From Syngnathus acus (taxonomy: Eukaryota > Chordata > Actinopteri > Syngnathiformes > Syngnathidae), in NCBI RefSeq assembly GCF_901709675.1, contig NC_051096.1, positions 894,001-958,000 on the forward strand: a stretch of 64,000 bases of DNA, written 5' to 3'. The notes under the pieces are model-generated. The model was given only the letters and a program-made list of their open reading frames with translations, ran no database searches and was not told where the DNA came from. Below, in pieces: positions 45,160 through 54,896 of this stretch. Made by a program: the position numbers and the translations under genes. Numbering within the stretch: the stretch's first letter is position 1; the number at the start of each line of letters is the position of its first letter.

Positions 45160-45735
45160 TGCGATAAATGAAAAACGCGAAAAAAGGTAAGCACAAAAAA
45201 CTAAGCGAGAAAACGATAAGCGAGAAAACGATAAGCGGGAAAAACGGTAAGCAGGAAAAACGATAAGCGAGAAAACGATAAGCGCGAAAAACCGTGAGCG
45301 CGAAAAATGGTAGGTGCAAAAATGACGAGCGCAAAAAACGGTGAGCGGGAAAAATGGTAAGCGAGAAACCGATAAGCGCGCAAAAAGGTCAGTGCGAAAA
45401 ACAGTAAGCGAGAAAACAATGAGTGAAAAACGATAAGCGTGAAAAATGGTAAGCTCTAAAAAAACGGTAAACGCGAAAAACGATAAGCGAGAAATCGATA
45501 AGCGCGCAAAACGGTCAGTGCGAAAAACAGTAAGCGAGAAAACGATAAGTGCGAAAAACAGTAACCGAAAAAAACAGTAAGCACGAAAAACGTTAAGCGC
45601 TAAAAAACGGTAAACGCGAAAAACGGTAAGCGAGAAAACGGTAAGCGCGAAAAACGGTAAGCAAGAAAACGGTAAACGCAAAAAACGGTAAGCCAGAAAA
45701 CAATAAGCGGGGAAAGCAGGAAGCGCGAAAAATGA
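45160..45735. repeat. Minisatellite of GCGAGAAAACGGTAA-type units
   Basis: About 35 variants of a 15-16-bp unit such as GCGCGAAAAACGGTAA and GCGAGAAAACGATAA. A 202-codon minus-strand frame (45681-45073) lies across it, encoding only FSRLSFSRL-type repeats; it is a by-product of the array. Confidence 0.92.
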
Positions 45736-46079
45736 TAAGCGCAGATAACAGTCACTTCCGGTTTAGTTGAGGTCACTTCTTGTTTATTTGGAGCACTTCT
45801 GGTTTAATTTAGGTCACTTCCGGTTTGATTTTATTTTGTGGGACTGAAGCTGTTCATCGCCAGGAAGTAGTGTGGAAGTAATGAATATGCAGAGTTTAAA
45901 TAAAGCAATAAATTATTCAATTATAGTTTCATATCAACACCGAAAAGGGGTTACTTATTTTTTTTAAAGAAATTGAATAAATGTAAATTATGAATGTCAT
46001 TCAAAACAGGATTATTTGTACGACAAATCACAACATAAGTTGTCAACATACACTTTCCTTTCTAAACAAGAATGAATAG

Positions 46080-47060
46080 ATCGGACTTAACTTAAATGTG
46101 TTCAAATTCATGTTTAAATATTAGAAACCCAAAACATAATAAATCAAACACAAGAAAAGAAAAACCAGTTGCATGGTGCTTTTGGGACAAAAATATAGTA
46201 TGATTTTTTTTAGCTGAATCAAAGATGTAATGCTTGAAATATTATAAATAACTTTTAAAAACACAAGAAATAAAAAACATATCAAATGCTTTGCTGATTC
46301 AATAAATAATAAACATAAGAAATGACAAACATGAATAAATAAATGGGACTTGACTTGAATGTGTTCAAATTCACGTTTAAATATTGGAAACACAAAACAT
46401 AAACGTAACACAAGAAAAGAAAAAACAGTTGGTGCTTTTTGGGACAAAAAAATACAGTAAGTTTTTTTTCGTGAATCAATGATGTAATGCTTGAAATATA
46501 AATAACTTTTAGAAACTGAAGAAATAACAGACATAAAAAAAAACATAAAATTCAATAAATAAACATAAGAAATGACAAGAATGAATAAATAGGACTACAC
46601 TTGAATGTGTTCAAATTCATGTTTAAATATTGGAAACACAAAACAATAAATCAACCACAAGAAAAGAAAAAACAGTTGGTGCTTTTTGGGACAAAATTCC
46701 AGTATAATTTTTTTTCTGAATCAAAGATGTCAAATGTAAAAAAAAGCTTTTAGAAACTCTGAAGAAATAACAGAAAAAAATATATATATCAAATGTTTGA
46801 CTGATTCAATAAATAATAAAAAATTATAAACAAGAAATTGGACTTGAATGTGTTCAAATTCACATTTGAATATTGGAAACATAATAAACACAAGAAAAAA
46901 AACTTGGTGCTTTTTGGGTCAAAAATACAGTATGATTTATTTTTCTGAATCAAAGATGTAATGCTTGAAATATTATAAATAACTTTTAGAAATTCTGAAG
47001 AAATAACAGAAATAAAAAAACTTATCAAATGTTTGACTGATTGAATAATTTGATTTGATA
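46080..47060. repeat. Tandem array of ~235-bp AT-rich units
   Basis: Four or more copies marked by TTGAATGTGTTCAAATTCA (about 46093, 46354, 46603, 46846) and by GGTGCTTTTTGGGACAAAAA and GAATCAAAGATGTAATGC. The units vary in length (about 240-260 bp) and have diverged. Minus-strand frames across it are repetitive and non-coding. Confidence 0.88.
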
Positions 47061-47529
47061 ATGTAATGATTTTTCTCCCCCAGCTGAATCAAAGACGGCG
47101 GTGGGTCAAAATTACTGTCGTACACTTTAAAAAGTCATGTTGGTCTATGGGCAATGTTCCCTCTAAGCTGCGCGCGTGCGCAATCGCGCACTGCCCGCAC
47201 ATTCTCAGCGCACAAGAAAATCTATCCAGCGCATAAACAACATCAACATAACGTATTAATTAATATTAGATTATAATATATTATTATAATATATTATATC
47301 AATTATAATATTATATTAATACTAGACCTAATCTAATTAATTCGCCCAATAATATTGTTTTTTTTGTTTCTCACTCAGTGAGTGACAGGTGTCCAGCCAA
47401 TGATACGATACGGTTCACTTACGGTACGAAGCCAATCATGGCATTGACGGTGCTTGCGTCTGGGCCCTGCCTATATGCGCCGTGCAGGTTAGCTAGCAGG
47501 TTAATTGATGCTAATACAAACCCCGCATC

Positions 47530-47940
47530 ATGGCGAAACGAACAGGCAGCGATACAGCCACTCACCAAGCCACAGTAAAAAAGAAATGCTGTTCTTTTAA
47601 GATGGAATGGCTGTCGGAGTATGTGCAAATTGAAGAAAAAGCGGTGAAATTGGGTGAGATTTTTTCTTTTTCAAGTGAGAAAGGTCTACTTGGATGTGAG
47701 GAGCTAAAGGAGATCTCACAGCTTGTGGATATTTGTGCTACATTTCAAGCTTCCAGTGCTGACTGTGAAAGAGGATTTAGTTTAATGAATCATATCAAAA
47801 CAAAATCCAGAAATCGTCTTGAAGTGACACATTTGGACCAGCTGATGCGCATAAAGTCAAAGCAAGAAGCAGACGAAGCCATCAACCTGGACAAAGTGTA
47901 CAACCATTGGAGAAGTGAGAAGGACAGACGTGAAAAATAA
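47530..47940 (+). CDS. Intact 136-residue hAT dimerisation-only protein
   Basis: The ATG at 47530 opens MAKRTGSDTATHQATVKKK, a basic N-terminus like that of full transposases, directly followed by the hAT C-terminal dimerisation domain: VDICATFQASSADCERGFSL, MNHIKTKSRNRLEVTHLDQL, then a charged end KDRREK. The whole DDE/RNase-H-like core and the BED finger are absent, so it cannot cut DNA. The frame is uninterrupted, unlike every other transposase frame in this window. In principle such a protein can pair with full transposase and inhibit it. Whether it is expressed is unknown; it may only be a young deletion derivative. Confidence 0.8.
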   Translation: MAKRTGSDTATHQATVKKKCCSFKMEWLSEYVQIEEKAVKLGEIFSFSSEKGLLGCEELKEISQLVDICATFQASSADCERGFSLMNHIKTKSRNRLEVTHLDQLMRIKSKQEADEAINLDKVYNHWRSEKDRREK

Positions 47941-48228
47941 GGTAAAATTTAAGTCAGATTTGTGCATATTCTAGTGACTGTTATTAAGATTTTGTCTTTA
48001 TGGATATTAATCATTAAATGTTGTTACTATTAGATCATTTATGGGTAGTAGAAATGCCAAGAAAAACTGTGTAATTAGATATTTTACAGACAAAGTGTTA
48101 CAGGAATTTGCACTGTATCACAAGCTACAGCACAAGTCATTGTGCAAAATGTGAATGTTTTAATGTGAGCAAAATGTTATGTCTGAAAGGTGTATATGTC
48201 TCATATCTTCCAGAACAGGACCCTCAGC

Positions 48229-48345
48229 CAGGCCAAAGCAGGACTCTTCCCATGGCCAAAGCAGGACTCTACCCATGGCCAAAGCAGGACTCTTCCTATG
48301 GCCAAAGCAGGACTCTTCCCATGGCCAAAGCAGGACTCTCACATA
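48229..48345. repeat. 23-bp minisatellite
   Basis: Five near-perfect copies of GGCCAAAGCAGGACTCTTCC-CAT within the hAT element. Open in several frames on both strands, which explains the small predicted frames there. Confidence 0.93.
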
Positions 48346-48451
48346 CTGTATAACATCTACACATCCCATTTTTCAGATTTTTGTCTTTTTTTAAGTGGAC
48401 CAAATTACTTATTTAAAAATAAAGCGTGCATATCTGATGTTGCTCACAGTA

Positions 48452-48758
48452 AAGTTAAAGTCCCAATGATCGTCACACACACATCTGGGTGTGGTGAAAT
48501 TTGTCCTCTGCATTTAACCCATCCCCATGTGATTTTAATCCATCCCCTGGGGGAGAGGGGAGCAGTGAGCAGCAGCGGTGCCGCGCTCGGGAATCATTTG
48601 GTGATCTAACCCCCCAATTCCAACCCTTAATGCTGAGTGCCAAGCAGGGAGGCAATGGGTCCCATTTTTATAGTCTTTGGTATGACCCGGCCGGGGTTTG
48701 AACCCACAACCTTCCAGTCTCAGGGCGGACACTCTACCACTAGGGCACTGAGCTGGTA
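48452..48758 (-). mobile_element. tRNA-derived SINE, full length
   Basis: On the minus strand the head reads CTCAGTGCCCTAGTGGTAGA (A-box TAGTGGTAGAGTG) and GTGGGTTCAAACCCCGG (B-box GGTTCAAACCCC), then a conserved body with CTGCTTGGCACTCAGC and a 3' end with GTGTGTGACGATCATTGG. These are internal RNA polymerase III promoter boxes. Inserted in the hAT element. The truncated copy at 13796-14029 lacks the head. Confidence 0.9.
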
Positions 48759-48879
48759 GCAGTAGTCCTCAGTTTGCTCAGGGAGCTTGTGTGTATGCCC
48801 AGATACATGAAAAATTAGAGGGAACATTGTCTATGGGTATGCTGTTTTTTATTGTTAATGTTAAGTTCAGTGTTTGTTT

Positions 48880-49440
48880 TTTTTAAATTTATTTAAGAGT
48901 TTAAGAGATCCTGGGATCCACAATCTCTCGGGACCTGAAATGGACCAGCCACATAGACTCTGCCCGGAAGAAGGCCCAGCAGAAGCTGTACTTTCTGAGA
49001 CAGCTCAGGAAGTTCAACTTGCCACAGGAGCTGCTGAAGACCTTCTATACTGCCATCAAATTCTTGAATCTTGAACCAGTCTATCCTCTGCACCTCCATT
49101 ACTGTCTGGTTTGGATCGGCCATCAAACAAGACAAGCATAGATTGCAACGGACAATCAGGACTGCAGAAAAGATAATCGGGACCAACCTCCCATCTATCC
49201 AAGACTTGTACCTGTCCAGGACCAGGAAACGTGCAAGTAACATCTCTACAGACCCTTCTCACCCAGGTCACAGTCTGTTCGAACTACTCCCCTCCGGACG
49301 GCGTTACAGAGCGCTGTATGCCAAAACCAGCAGACACAGACACAGCTTCTTCCCCCAGGCTGTCGCTCTGATGAACTCACACCACTCATAGAGTGTCAGT
49401 CATTGCTGTGCAATAAAACCCTGCTCTCTACGCTTTATCT
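48880..49440 (+). mobile_element. LINE ORF2 C-terminal relic
   Basis: Codes in two frames for LGSTISRDLKWTSHIDSAR, KKAQQKLYFLRQLRKFNL, then SITVWFGSAIKQDKHRLQRT and SRTRKRASNISTDPSHPGHS, ending in a stop after MNSHHS at 49391. This is the last third of an L2/CR1-like ORF2. A frameshift or small deletion lies at about 49060. The 3' UTR continues to about 49560 with CATCCTGGAAGAGGGATCCT, common in fish L2-type tails. Confidence 0.85.
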
Positions 49441-49629
49441 TTGAATTGTATATATTACGTGTACTATGTGTCCTCTCTGCATCCATTGCAGCCTGGTCAT
49501 CCTGGAAGAGGGATCCTCCCATCTGTGGTCTCTTCTCAAGGTTTCTCATTTCCCCTAGTAGGAGTTTTTAGTTTTTCCTTCAGATCAGGGATGTTTGAGA
49601 ATAATTGTCAATTTTCGCACATGTCCTGA

Positions 49630-49845
49630 ATGTTGTTAGGTCGTTGTGCGCGGCCGTTGCGATCGGCCATTGCGCGCGGTCGTTGCGCGCGGCCGTTCCG
49701 ATCGGCCATTGCGCGTGGCCATTGCGCGTGGCCATTGCGCGCGGTTATTGCGCGCGGCTGTTCCGATCGACCATTGCGTGCGGCCATTGCAATCGGCCAT
49801 TGCGCGCGGTCGTTGCGCGCGGTCGTACCGATCCGACCACGCAAC
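49630..49845. repeat. GC-rich minisatellite (GCGCGCGGCCGTT / GATCGGCCATT)
   Basis: About 17 units of 12-13 bp alternating GCGCGCGGTCGTT, GCGATCGGCCATT and GCGCGTGGCCATT. The units are partly palindromic, so both strands are open in several frames; these frames are not genes. Similar words occur at 33370-33640 in the Tigger-like element. Confidence 0.92.
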
Positions 49846-50439
49846 TGTAGCGTGCCCGACTCATTATTGTCCTAGCGACGTCGCAGACACTTGTAGAAAT
49901 AATTCCAAAATTTGAGTTGATCTCCAGGCTAGAGAGGCTGAGTTTTCGTCATTTCCGTCCCACCGTGCAACCGCAGCACGCCGGAGGCATTATTGTGACA
50001 GCGCCGTCAAAGACACTTAGAAAATATTTCAAAATTTGAGTGGAATTCCGTGTGCACGAGACTGATTTTTCGTCATTTCTGCCCGACAGGGGAACCGCAA
50101 ATTTCCGCATAATTTCACAAAATTTCGTTTTTCACCTCCGATTTCTACATTTTTCAACCAATTTAACCCATTCCAACTTTCAACTGTTCATCCTTTGCCT
50201 ACCTATTCCACAACTTCCCCCTTACCAAAAATTTCAAATTTGAAATTCACACAAATTCTCCAAAATTTGTTTTTTCCCTTCTAATTTCTACATTTTTCAA
50301 CCAATTCAACCCATTCCAACTTTATTCACTTTGTTTACCTTATGCTTACCATATTCACCCACTTCACCCCAACTTTCACTATGCTTACCAAATTCACCCC
50401 TTCACCCCCACTTCAACAGTGTGGCGGCCATTTTGAATT

Positions 50440-50800
50440 GACCCAGAAATGCCTCAAAATGAACATGAAGTGAACCGGAAATGCCCCAAAACAAACAGGA
50501 AGGGCCCCAAAAGGAACAGAAAGTGACCCAATATGACAAGGAAGTGAACCAGAAGTGCCCGAATTTTAACAGGAAGTGAACCGGAAGTGCCCCAAATGAA
50601 ACCGGAAGTGCCCCAAATCACACCGGAGGTGATCCAAATAAACCAGAAGTGACCTTTTTAAACCGGAAGTGACCCCAAATAATCCGGAAGTGACCTCAGC
50701 TAAACCGGAAGGGCACTAAATTATACCGGAAGTGACCCAAATAAACCGGAAGCGACCTTATTTCAACACGAATTGCCCTAAATGAAACCAGAAGTGACCT
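50440..50800. repeat. Right array of CCGGAAGTG units (ETS-type sites)
   Basis: Mirror image of the 43990-44520 array: about 16 units such as AAACCGGAAGTGACC-CAAAT, with exact CCGGAAGTG in at least five and CAGGAAGTG or CCAGAAGTG in others. Preceded at 50421-50434 by GGCGGCCATTTTGA, a YY1-type site placed symmetrically to the left arm. Confidence 0.88.
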
Positions 50801-51389
50801 AAATGTAACATTTGCTAACCCTAACTTTTACAATTTTTGTCCGATTCAACCCGTTTAAACTTTTGAACACCAAAAGTGAACCTTTTGAACCCGTAGTTTC
50901 CGTTTTGTTCAAAATTTCAAAAACGTTTGGCGCAATTTTTTTTTTAAATTCACATTCTCTCTGAGGCATTCAACATTTGCTCCAACTTCTACATTTTTAA
51001 CCGATTCAACCCGTTCAAACTTTCAACTGTTCATCTTTTTCCTACCTATTCCACAACTTTCCACTTACCAAAAGTTAAAATTTTCAATTTTGAAATTCAC
51101 ACCAATTTCTCCAAAATTTCATTTTTCAACTTCAATTTCTACATTTTTCAACCGATTCAACCCGTTCCAACTTTCAACTGTTCATCATTTTCCTACCTAT
51201 TCCACAACTTCCCACTTATCAAAAATTACAAATTTTCAATTTTGAAATTCACCACAATTTCTCCAAAATTTCATTTTACATTTCTCAAGTAATTCAACTC
51301 GTTTCAACATCATTCGGCAGCATTCCCCAAGAAGTTATTCAAAGTCTTCGCCTTCACATGCAATTTCTCCAGAAATTGCTTTTTCTAGT
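50801..51389. repeat. Right outer arm of the foldback-like element
   Basis: Three successive imperfect copies of a unit containing CTACATTTTT-CAACCGATTCAACCCGTTC, TTTTCCTACCTATTCCACAA and CACCAATTTCTCCAAAATTT, then the terminal TTCGCCTTCACATGCAATTT. Mirrors 43625-43980 and 44580-44900. Confidence 0.75.
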
Positions 51390-51439
51390 TACGCACATAC
51401 TATCAGGTCTCCACTCCTCGATTGTTGATCTATGTTGCC

Positions 51440-51536
51440 TTATAAAAGGCTTTTAGATTTTTGCCGCTCCAGACAGGTATGGTTTTTGTTTTTTGGGGCC
51501 AATATGGCTCTGAACATTTTGGGTTGCCGACCCCTG
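51440..51536. mobile_element. hAT right terminus only
   Basis: Ends TTTTGGGTTGCCGACCCCTG at 51536, preceded by CAATATGGCTCTGAA. The left end is absent. Same terminal family as at about 57016. Confidence 0.55.
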
Positions 51537-51640
51537 GTGTAAGGGTACACTTGCCTGTCTTGTGTGCTGACACCGTGAGTTCGATCCCCGCATATGATAG
51601 TGTGAATATGTGTGTGACAAAAAAAAAAGGCTGACAGAAG
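51537..51640 (+). mobile_element. tRNA-like SINE head
   Basis: GGTGTAAGGGTACACTTGCC resembles an A-box region and GTGAGTTCGATCCCCGC contains a B-box; an A-run (about 51619-51628) closes it. Short SINE or tRNA-retropseudogene. Confidence 0.5.
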
Positions 51641-51830
51641 CGTGGCTGCCAGTGAGCGCCTTCGACCACCACCAAATATTCACACTCAGGCACCAGTGAA
51701 AGTGGCACTGGAGGCAAGGTGTGTGAAGTGTCTTGCTCTTACAACGACACATGACGGACGGAGCCTAATTTCGACTGCCTCCGGTTACCGAATGACCCGC
51801 TCTCCTGCCTCAGCCACGGCCACATGAAGG
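51632..51830 (-). mobile_element. V-SINE-type fragment, minus strand
   Basis: On the minus strand it contains CATGTGGCCGTGGCTGAGGC (tRNA-like head), then AAGACACTTCACACACCTTG, GCCTCCAGTGCCACTTTCAC and GGCAGCCACGCTTCTGTCAG, the conserved central block of fish V-type SINEs. 3'-truncated. Confidence 0.75.
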
Positions 51831-51844
51831 CATGTGGTTTTTTT

Positions 51845-52165
51845 TCCATCAATCAATCCATTTTCTATATTGCTTGTCCCCACAGGGGTTGCGGGCGTGC
51901 TGGAGCCTATCTCAGCAGTCATCGGGCAGTAGGCTTGGCTGAACCAGCCAATTGCAGAGCAGACAAACAACCATCCGCACTCGCACTCACGGAAATGATC
52001 GATCGGCTTACCAAGCATGTTTTTGGAATGTGGGACTGCCCGGAGAAAACCCAAGCGAGATCATGCAAACTCCACACAGAGAAGGCCGGAGGTGGAATCG
52101 AACCCGCACCCTCCTAACTGTGAGGCAGAAGTGCTAACCAGTGCCCTATCGTGCTGCTTGTTCTT
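51845..52165 (-). mobile_element. tRNA-derived SINE, nearly full length
   Basis: On the minus strand the head shows CACGATAGGGCACTGGTTAG (A-box) and GGGTTCGATTCC (B-box); the tail (left) has CATTTTCTATATTGCTTGTC and GCGGGCGTGCTGGAGCCTAT. A truncated copy lies at 35796-36105. Confidence 0.75.
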
Positions 52166-52169
52166 ATTT

Positions 52170-53271
52170 CAATGTCCCATATTTTTCGGAGACGTGGATT
52201 TTTTCATAGTTTGGGTGGGGGGGCAACTTATACTCAAGGAGGGAATTATATGTGAAATTATTCACAAATTTTCAAAATTAAAAAATCCTCGATGTAGTGA
52301 AACCGCGATAAATGAACCGCGATGTAGCAAGGGATTACCATGATTTGAACTGCAACTGACGTCAGCGGCGCGGCACACACGCGGCGTTGTTTACATAAAG
52401 GACAAAGGATTCGATCACGGGATTTAATGTCTTGGAGTGACGGAGATTGTTTGATAAAATTGTTGTTTATAATTATATTGGCCTGTGGAATAATTTGAAC
52501 TGCAACTGATGACGAGTGCGACGTCAGCAGCGCAGCGCACACGTGGCGTTGTTTACATAAAGAACGAAGATTTTGCTCGATGGATTTATTGATTTGGAGT
52601 GACACAGATGGTTTGATAATATTGTTGTTTGTATAATAGGAATTTGATATATACATTATATATCGTTATATGGGCCTGTGGAATAATTTGAACTGCAACT
52701 GACTACGAGTCCGACCTCATCGGCGCGGCGCACACGCGCCGTTGATTACATAAAGGACGATCGATGGATTTAATGATTTGCAGTGACACAGATGGTTTGA
52801 TAATATTGTTGTTTATATAATTGGTATTTGATATATAATTTATACTTCGTTATTTGGGCCTGTGGAATAATTTGAACTCCAACTGACGACAAGTCCGACG
52901 TCAGTGGCGCGGTGCACACGCGGAAATGTTTACATAAAGGACGATCGATGGATTTAATGATTTGGAGTGACACAGATGGTTTGATAAAGGTGTTATTTAT
53001 GTTATAGTTAGATGGATAACTGTTAATGTTACGTCAGGCCCGTTCTCAGTTCTTCGTTTGTGTTTATGTCACGTTAGCATACCGTATCTTTTAGCCTGTT
53101 GTTGCTCATTCATGTCTGTTCTTGGTGTTGGATTTTGTTGAATAAATTTCCCCCAAAATGCGACTTATACTCCGGTGCGACTTATATGGGGTTTTTTTCA
53201 CTTTATTGTGCATTTTATGGCTGATGTGACGTATATTCCGGAGCGACTTTTAGTCCGAAAAATACGGTAAT
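52170..53271. mobile_element. TIR element with degraded left end and internal tandem units
   Basis: The right end GAGCGACTTTTAGTCCGAAA-AATACGGTA is the typical terminus of a non-autonomous family; the left end CATATTTTTCGGAGACG is a degraded inverse. Inside, four units of about 150-190 bp start TTTGAACTGCAACTGA-GACG (52344, 52496, 52687, 52870), each followed by a GCGGCGCACACGCGGCG word and TGTTTACATAAAGGACGA. Confidence 0.65.
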
Positions 53272-53281
53272 AAATTTACTG

Positions 53282-54896
53282 TACCGTATTTTCCGCCCTA
53301 AAAGGCGCACCGGGTTATAAGGCGCACCTTCAATGAACGGCCCATTTTAAAACTTTGTCCATATATAAGGCGCACCGGATTATAAGGCGCATAAAATAGA
53401 AGCTATACTGCATCAAACTGAGGTTGACTAGGGTTGCGGTATGCATCCACTAGCCAATAACCAACGAGCCCTCTGTAAACAATCGCGTTTCTCAAACGAT
53501 CTCCTATTAAATGATCAGAACTGACTAAAGTTCGATCTAACGCATTGGTACTACTTACCTATGTTTCCCTTCCATATCGATCCGTAGATTTACTCGAAAC
53601 ATTAACAGAGCAGCCTATTTTGACATGAAATAGCCTGGTACGTATAGCAGCTATCGCAATAGCATTAGCCATCCGCAAAGTCTCACGAGCCTCAGCTCGC
53701 AATCTCCCATGAGCCTCAGCAAAGTGTAAACAATCGCGTTTCTCAAACGATCTCCTATAAAATGATCGGAACTGACTAAAGTTCGATCTAACGCATTGGT
53801 ACTACTTACCTATGTTTCCCTTCCATATCGATCCGTAGATTTACTCGAAACATTAACAGAGCAGCCTATTTTGACATGAAATAGCCTGGTACGTATAGCA
53901 GCTATCGCAATAGCATTAGCCATCCGCAAAGTCTCACGAGCCTCAGCTCGCAATCTCCCATGAGCCTCAGCAAAGTGTAAACAATCGCGTTTCTCAAACA
54001 ATCTCCTATAAAATGATCGGAACTGACTAAAGTTCGATCTAACGCATTGGTACTACTTACCTATGTTTCCCTTCCATATCGATCCGTAGATTTACTCGAA
54101 ACATTAACAGAGCAGCCTATTTTGACATGAAATAGCCTGGTACGTATAGCAGCTATCGCAATAGCATTAGCCATCCGCAAAGTCTCACGAGCCTCACCTC
54201 GCAATCTCCCATGAGCCTCAGCAAAGTGTAAACAATCGCGTTTCTCAAACGATCTCCTATAAAATGATCGGAACTGACTAAAGTTCGATCCAACGCATTT
54301 GTACTACTTACCTATGTTTCCCTTCCATATCGATCCGTAGATTTACTCGAAACATTAACAGAGCAGCCTATTTTGACATGAAATAGCCTGGTACGTATAG
54401 CAGCTATCGCAATAGCATTAGCCATCCGCAAAGTCTCACGAGCCTCACCTCGCAATCTCCCATGAGCCTCAGCAAAGTGTAAACAATCGCGTTTCTCAAA
54501 CGATCTCCTATAAAATGATCGGAACTGACTAAAGTTCGATCCAACGCATTTGTACTACTTACCTATGTTTCCCTTCCATATCGATCCGTAGATTTACTCG
54601 AAACATTAACAGAGCAGCCTATTTTGACAGGAAATAGCCTCGCGGGTACAACAGCTATTCGGTGACGCCCCCTGACTACAGTTGCCGTAATGCTGGGAAG
54701 CGATGCGACCTTGTAATTTATTAGTCGTACTAAAACGTACTGAAACATTTTGGCAGAGCACTGTGTACAACCAGTATGGATCAACAAATTCATCAGTTGA
54801 TCCATATATAAGGCGCACTGGCCTATAAGGCGCACTGTCGGCTTTTGAGAAAATTTTAGGTTTTTAGGTGCGCCTTTTAGGGCGGAAAATACGGTA
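53282..54896. mobile_element. TIR element built around five 251-bp tandem units
   Basis: Perfect terminal inverted repeats: TACCGTATTTTCCGCCCTAA-AAGGCGC on the left and its exact inverse at the right end, 1,615 bp overall, with TA as the outermost bases on both sides. Subterminal TATAAGGCGCACC words repeat inside both ends. The body consists of a 251-bp tandem array. No transposase. The TA edges would fit Tc1/mariner-like mobilisation. Confidence 0.85.
53470..54655. repeat. 251-bp tandem array, five copies
   Basis: The marker TGACATGAAATAGCC occurs at 53621, 53872, 54123 and 54374 and, changed to TGACAGGAAATAGCC, at 54625: exactly 251 bp apart each time. Units differ at very few positions except the last, which diverges after the marker. 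The unit contains GTAAACAATCGCGTTTCTCA and CATATCGATCCGTAGATTTA. Confidence 0.95.

Larger units (their letters stand above)
47152..48829 (+). mobile_element. hAT transposon with internally deleted transposase
   Basis: CAATGTTCCCTCTAAGCTGC at the left and TTAGAGGGAACATTG at the right, flanked by TCTATGGG (47144-47151, 48830-48837). The GCGCGCGTGCGCAATCGCGC next to the left end is typical of this vertebrate hAT family. It carries the 136-codon ORF, a 23-bp minisatellite and a full SINE, all within the duplication. Confidence 0.93.
43625..51389. mobile_element. Foldback-like element with long structured inverted arms
   Basis: The left terminus ACTAGAAAATACAATTCCTG..GAAATTACGTGTGAAGGCGA and the right terminus (inverse of TTCGCCTTCACATGCAATTT..TTTTTCTAGT) are inverted repeats. 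The arms continue in mirror order: a GAATGCT/AGCATTCCCC word, AT-rich repeats with GTGGAATAGGTAGGCA (left, about 44736) against TGCCTACCTATTCCAC (right, about 50200 and 51050), then arrays of CACTTCCGG (left) against CCGGAAGTG (right). The 3 kb centre holds several tandem arrays and later insertions. No transposase was found. Fragments of the same family occur at about 15485-16315 and 27270-27560. Flanking duplication not identified. Confidence 0.65.

Noticed and set aside
45073-45681. 202-codon minus-strand frame with FSRLSF / FALTVF repeats
   Set aside because: It is a translation of the 15-16-bp minisatellite; composition and periodicity follow the DNA repeat, with no domain.
47050-47110. 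Possible splice acceptor TTTTTCTCCCCCAG before an open stretch
   Set aside because: The sequence after it is another copy of the AT-rich tandem unit (CTGAATCAAAGA..), so an exon is unlikely.
48690-48758. tRNA-like sequence with A and B boxes
   Set aside because: It is the head of a SINE, continuous with the SINE body, and not a free tRNA gene.
49608-49915. Overlapping 78-89-codon frames on both strands
   Set aside because: The GC-rich, partly palindromic minisatellite lacks stop codons in several frames; no real protein signal.
53470-54655. Regular array that might be taken for a CRISPR-like structure
   Set aside because: Whole 251-bp units repeat with no unique spacers; it is a tandem array inside a TIR element in a vertebrate genome.
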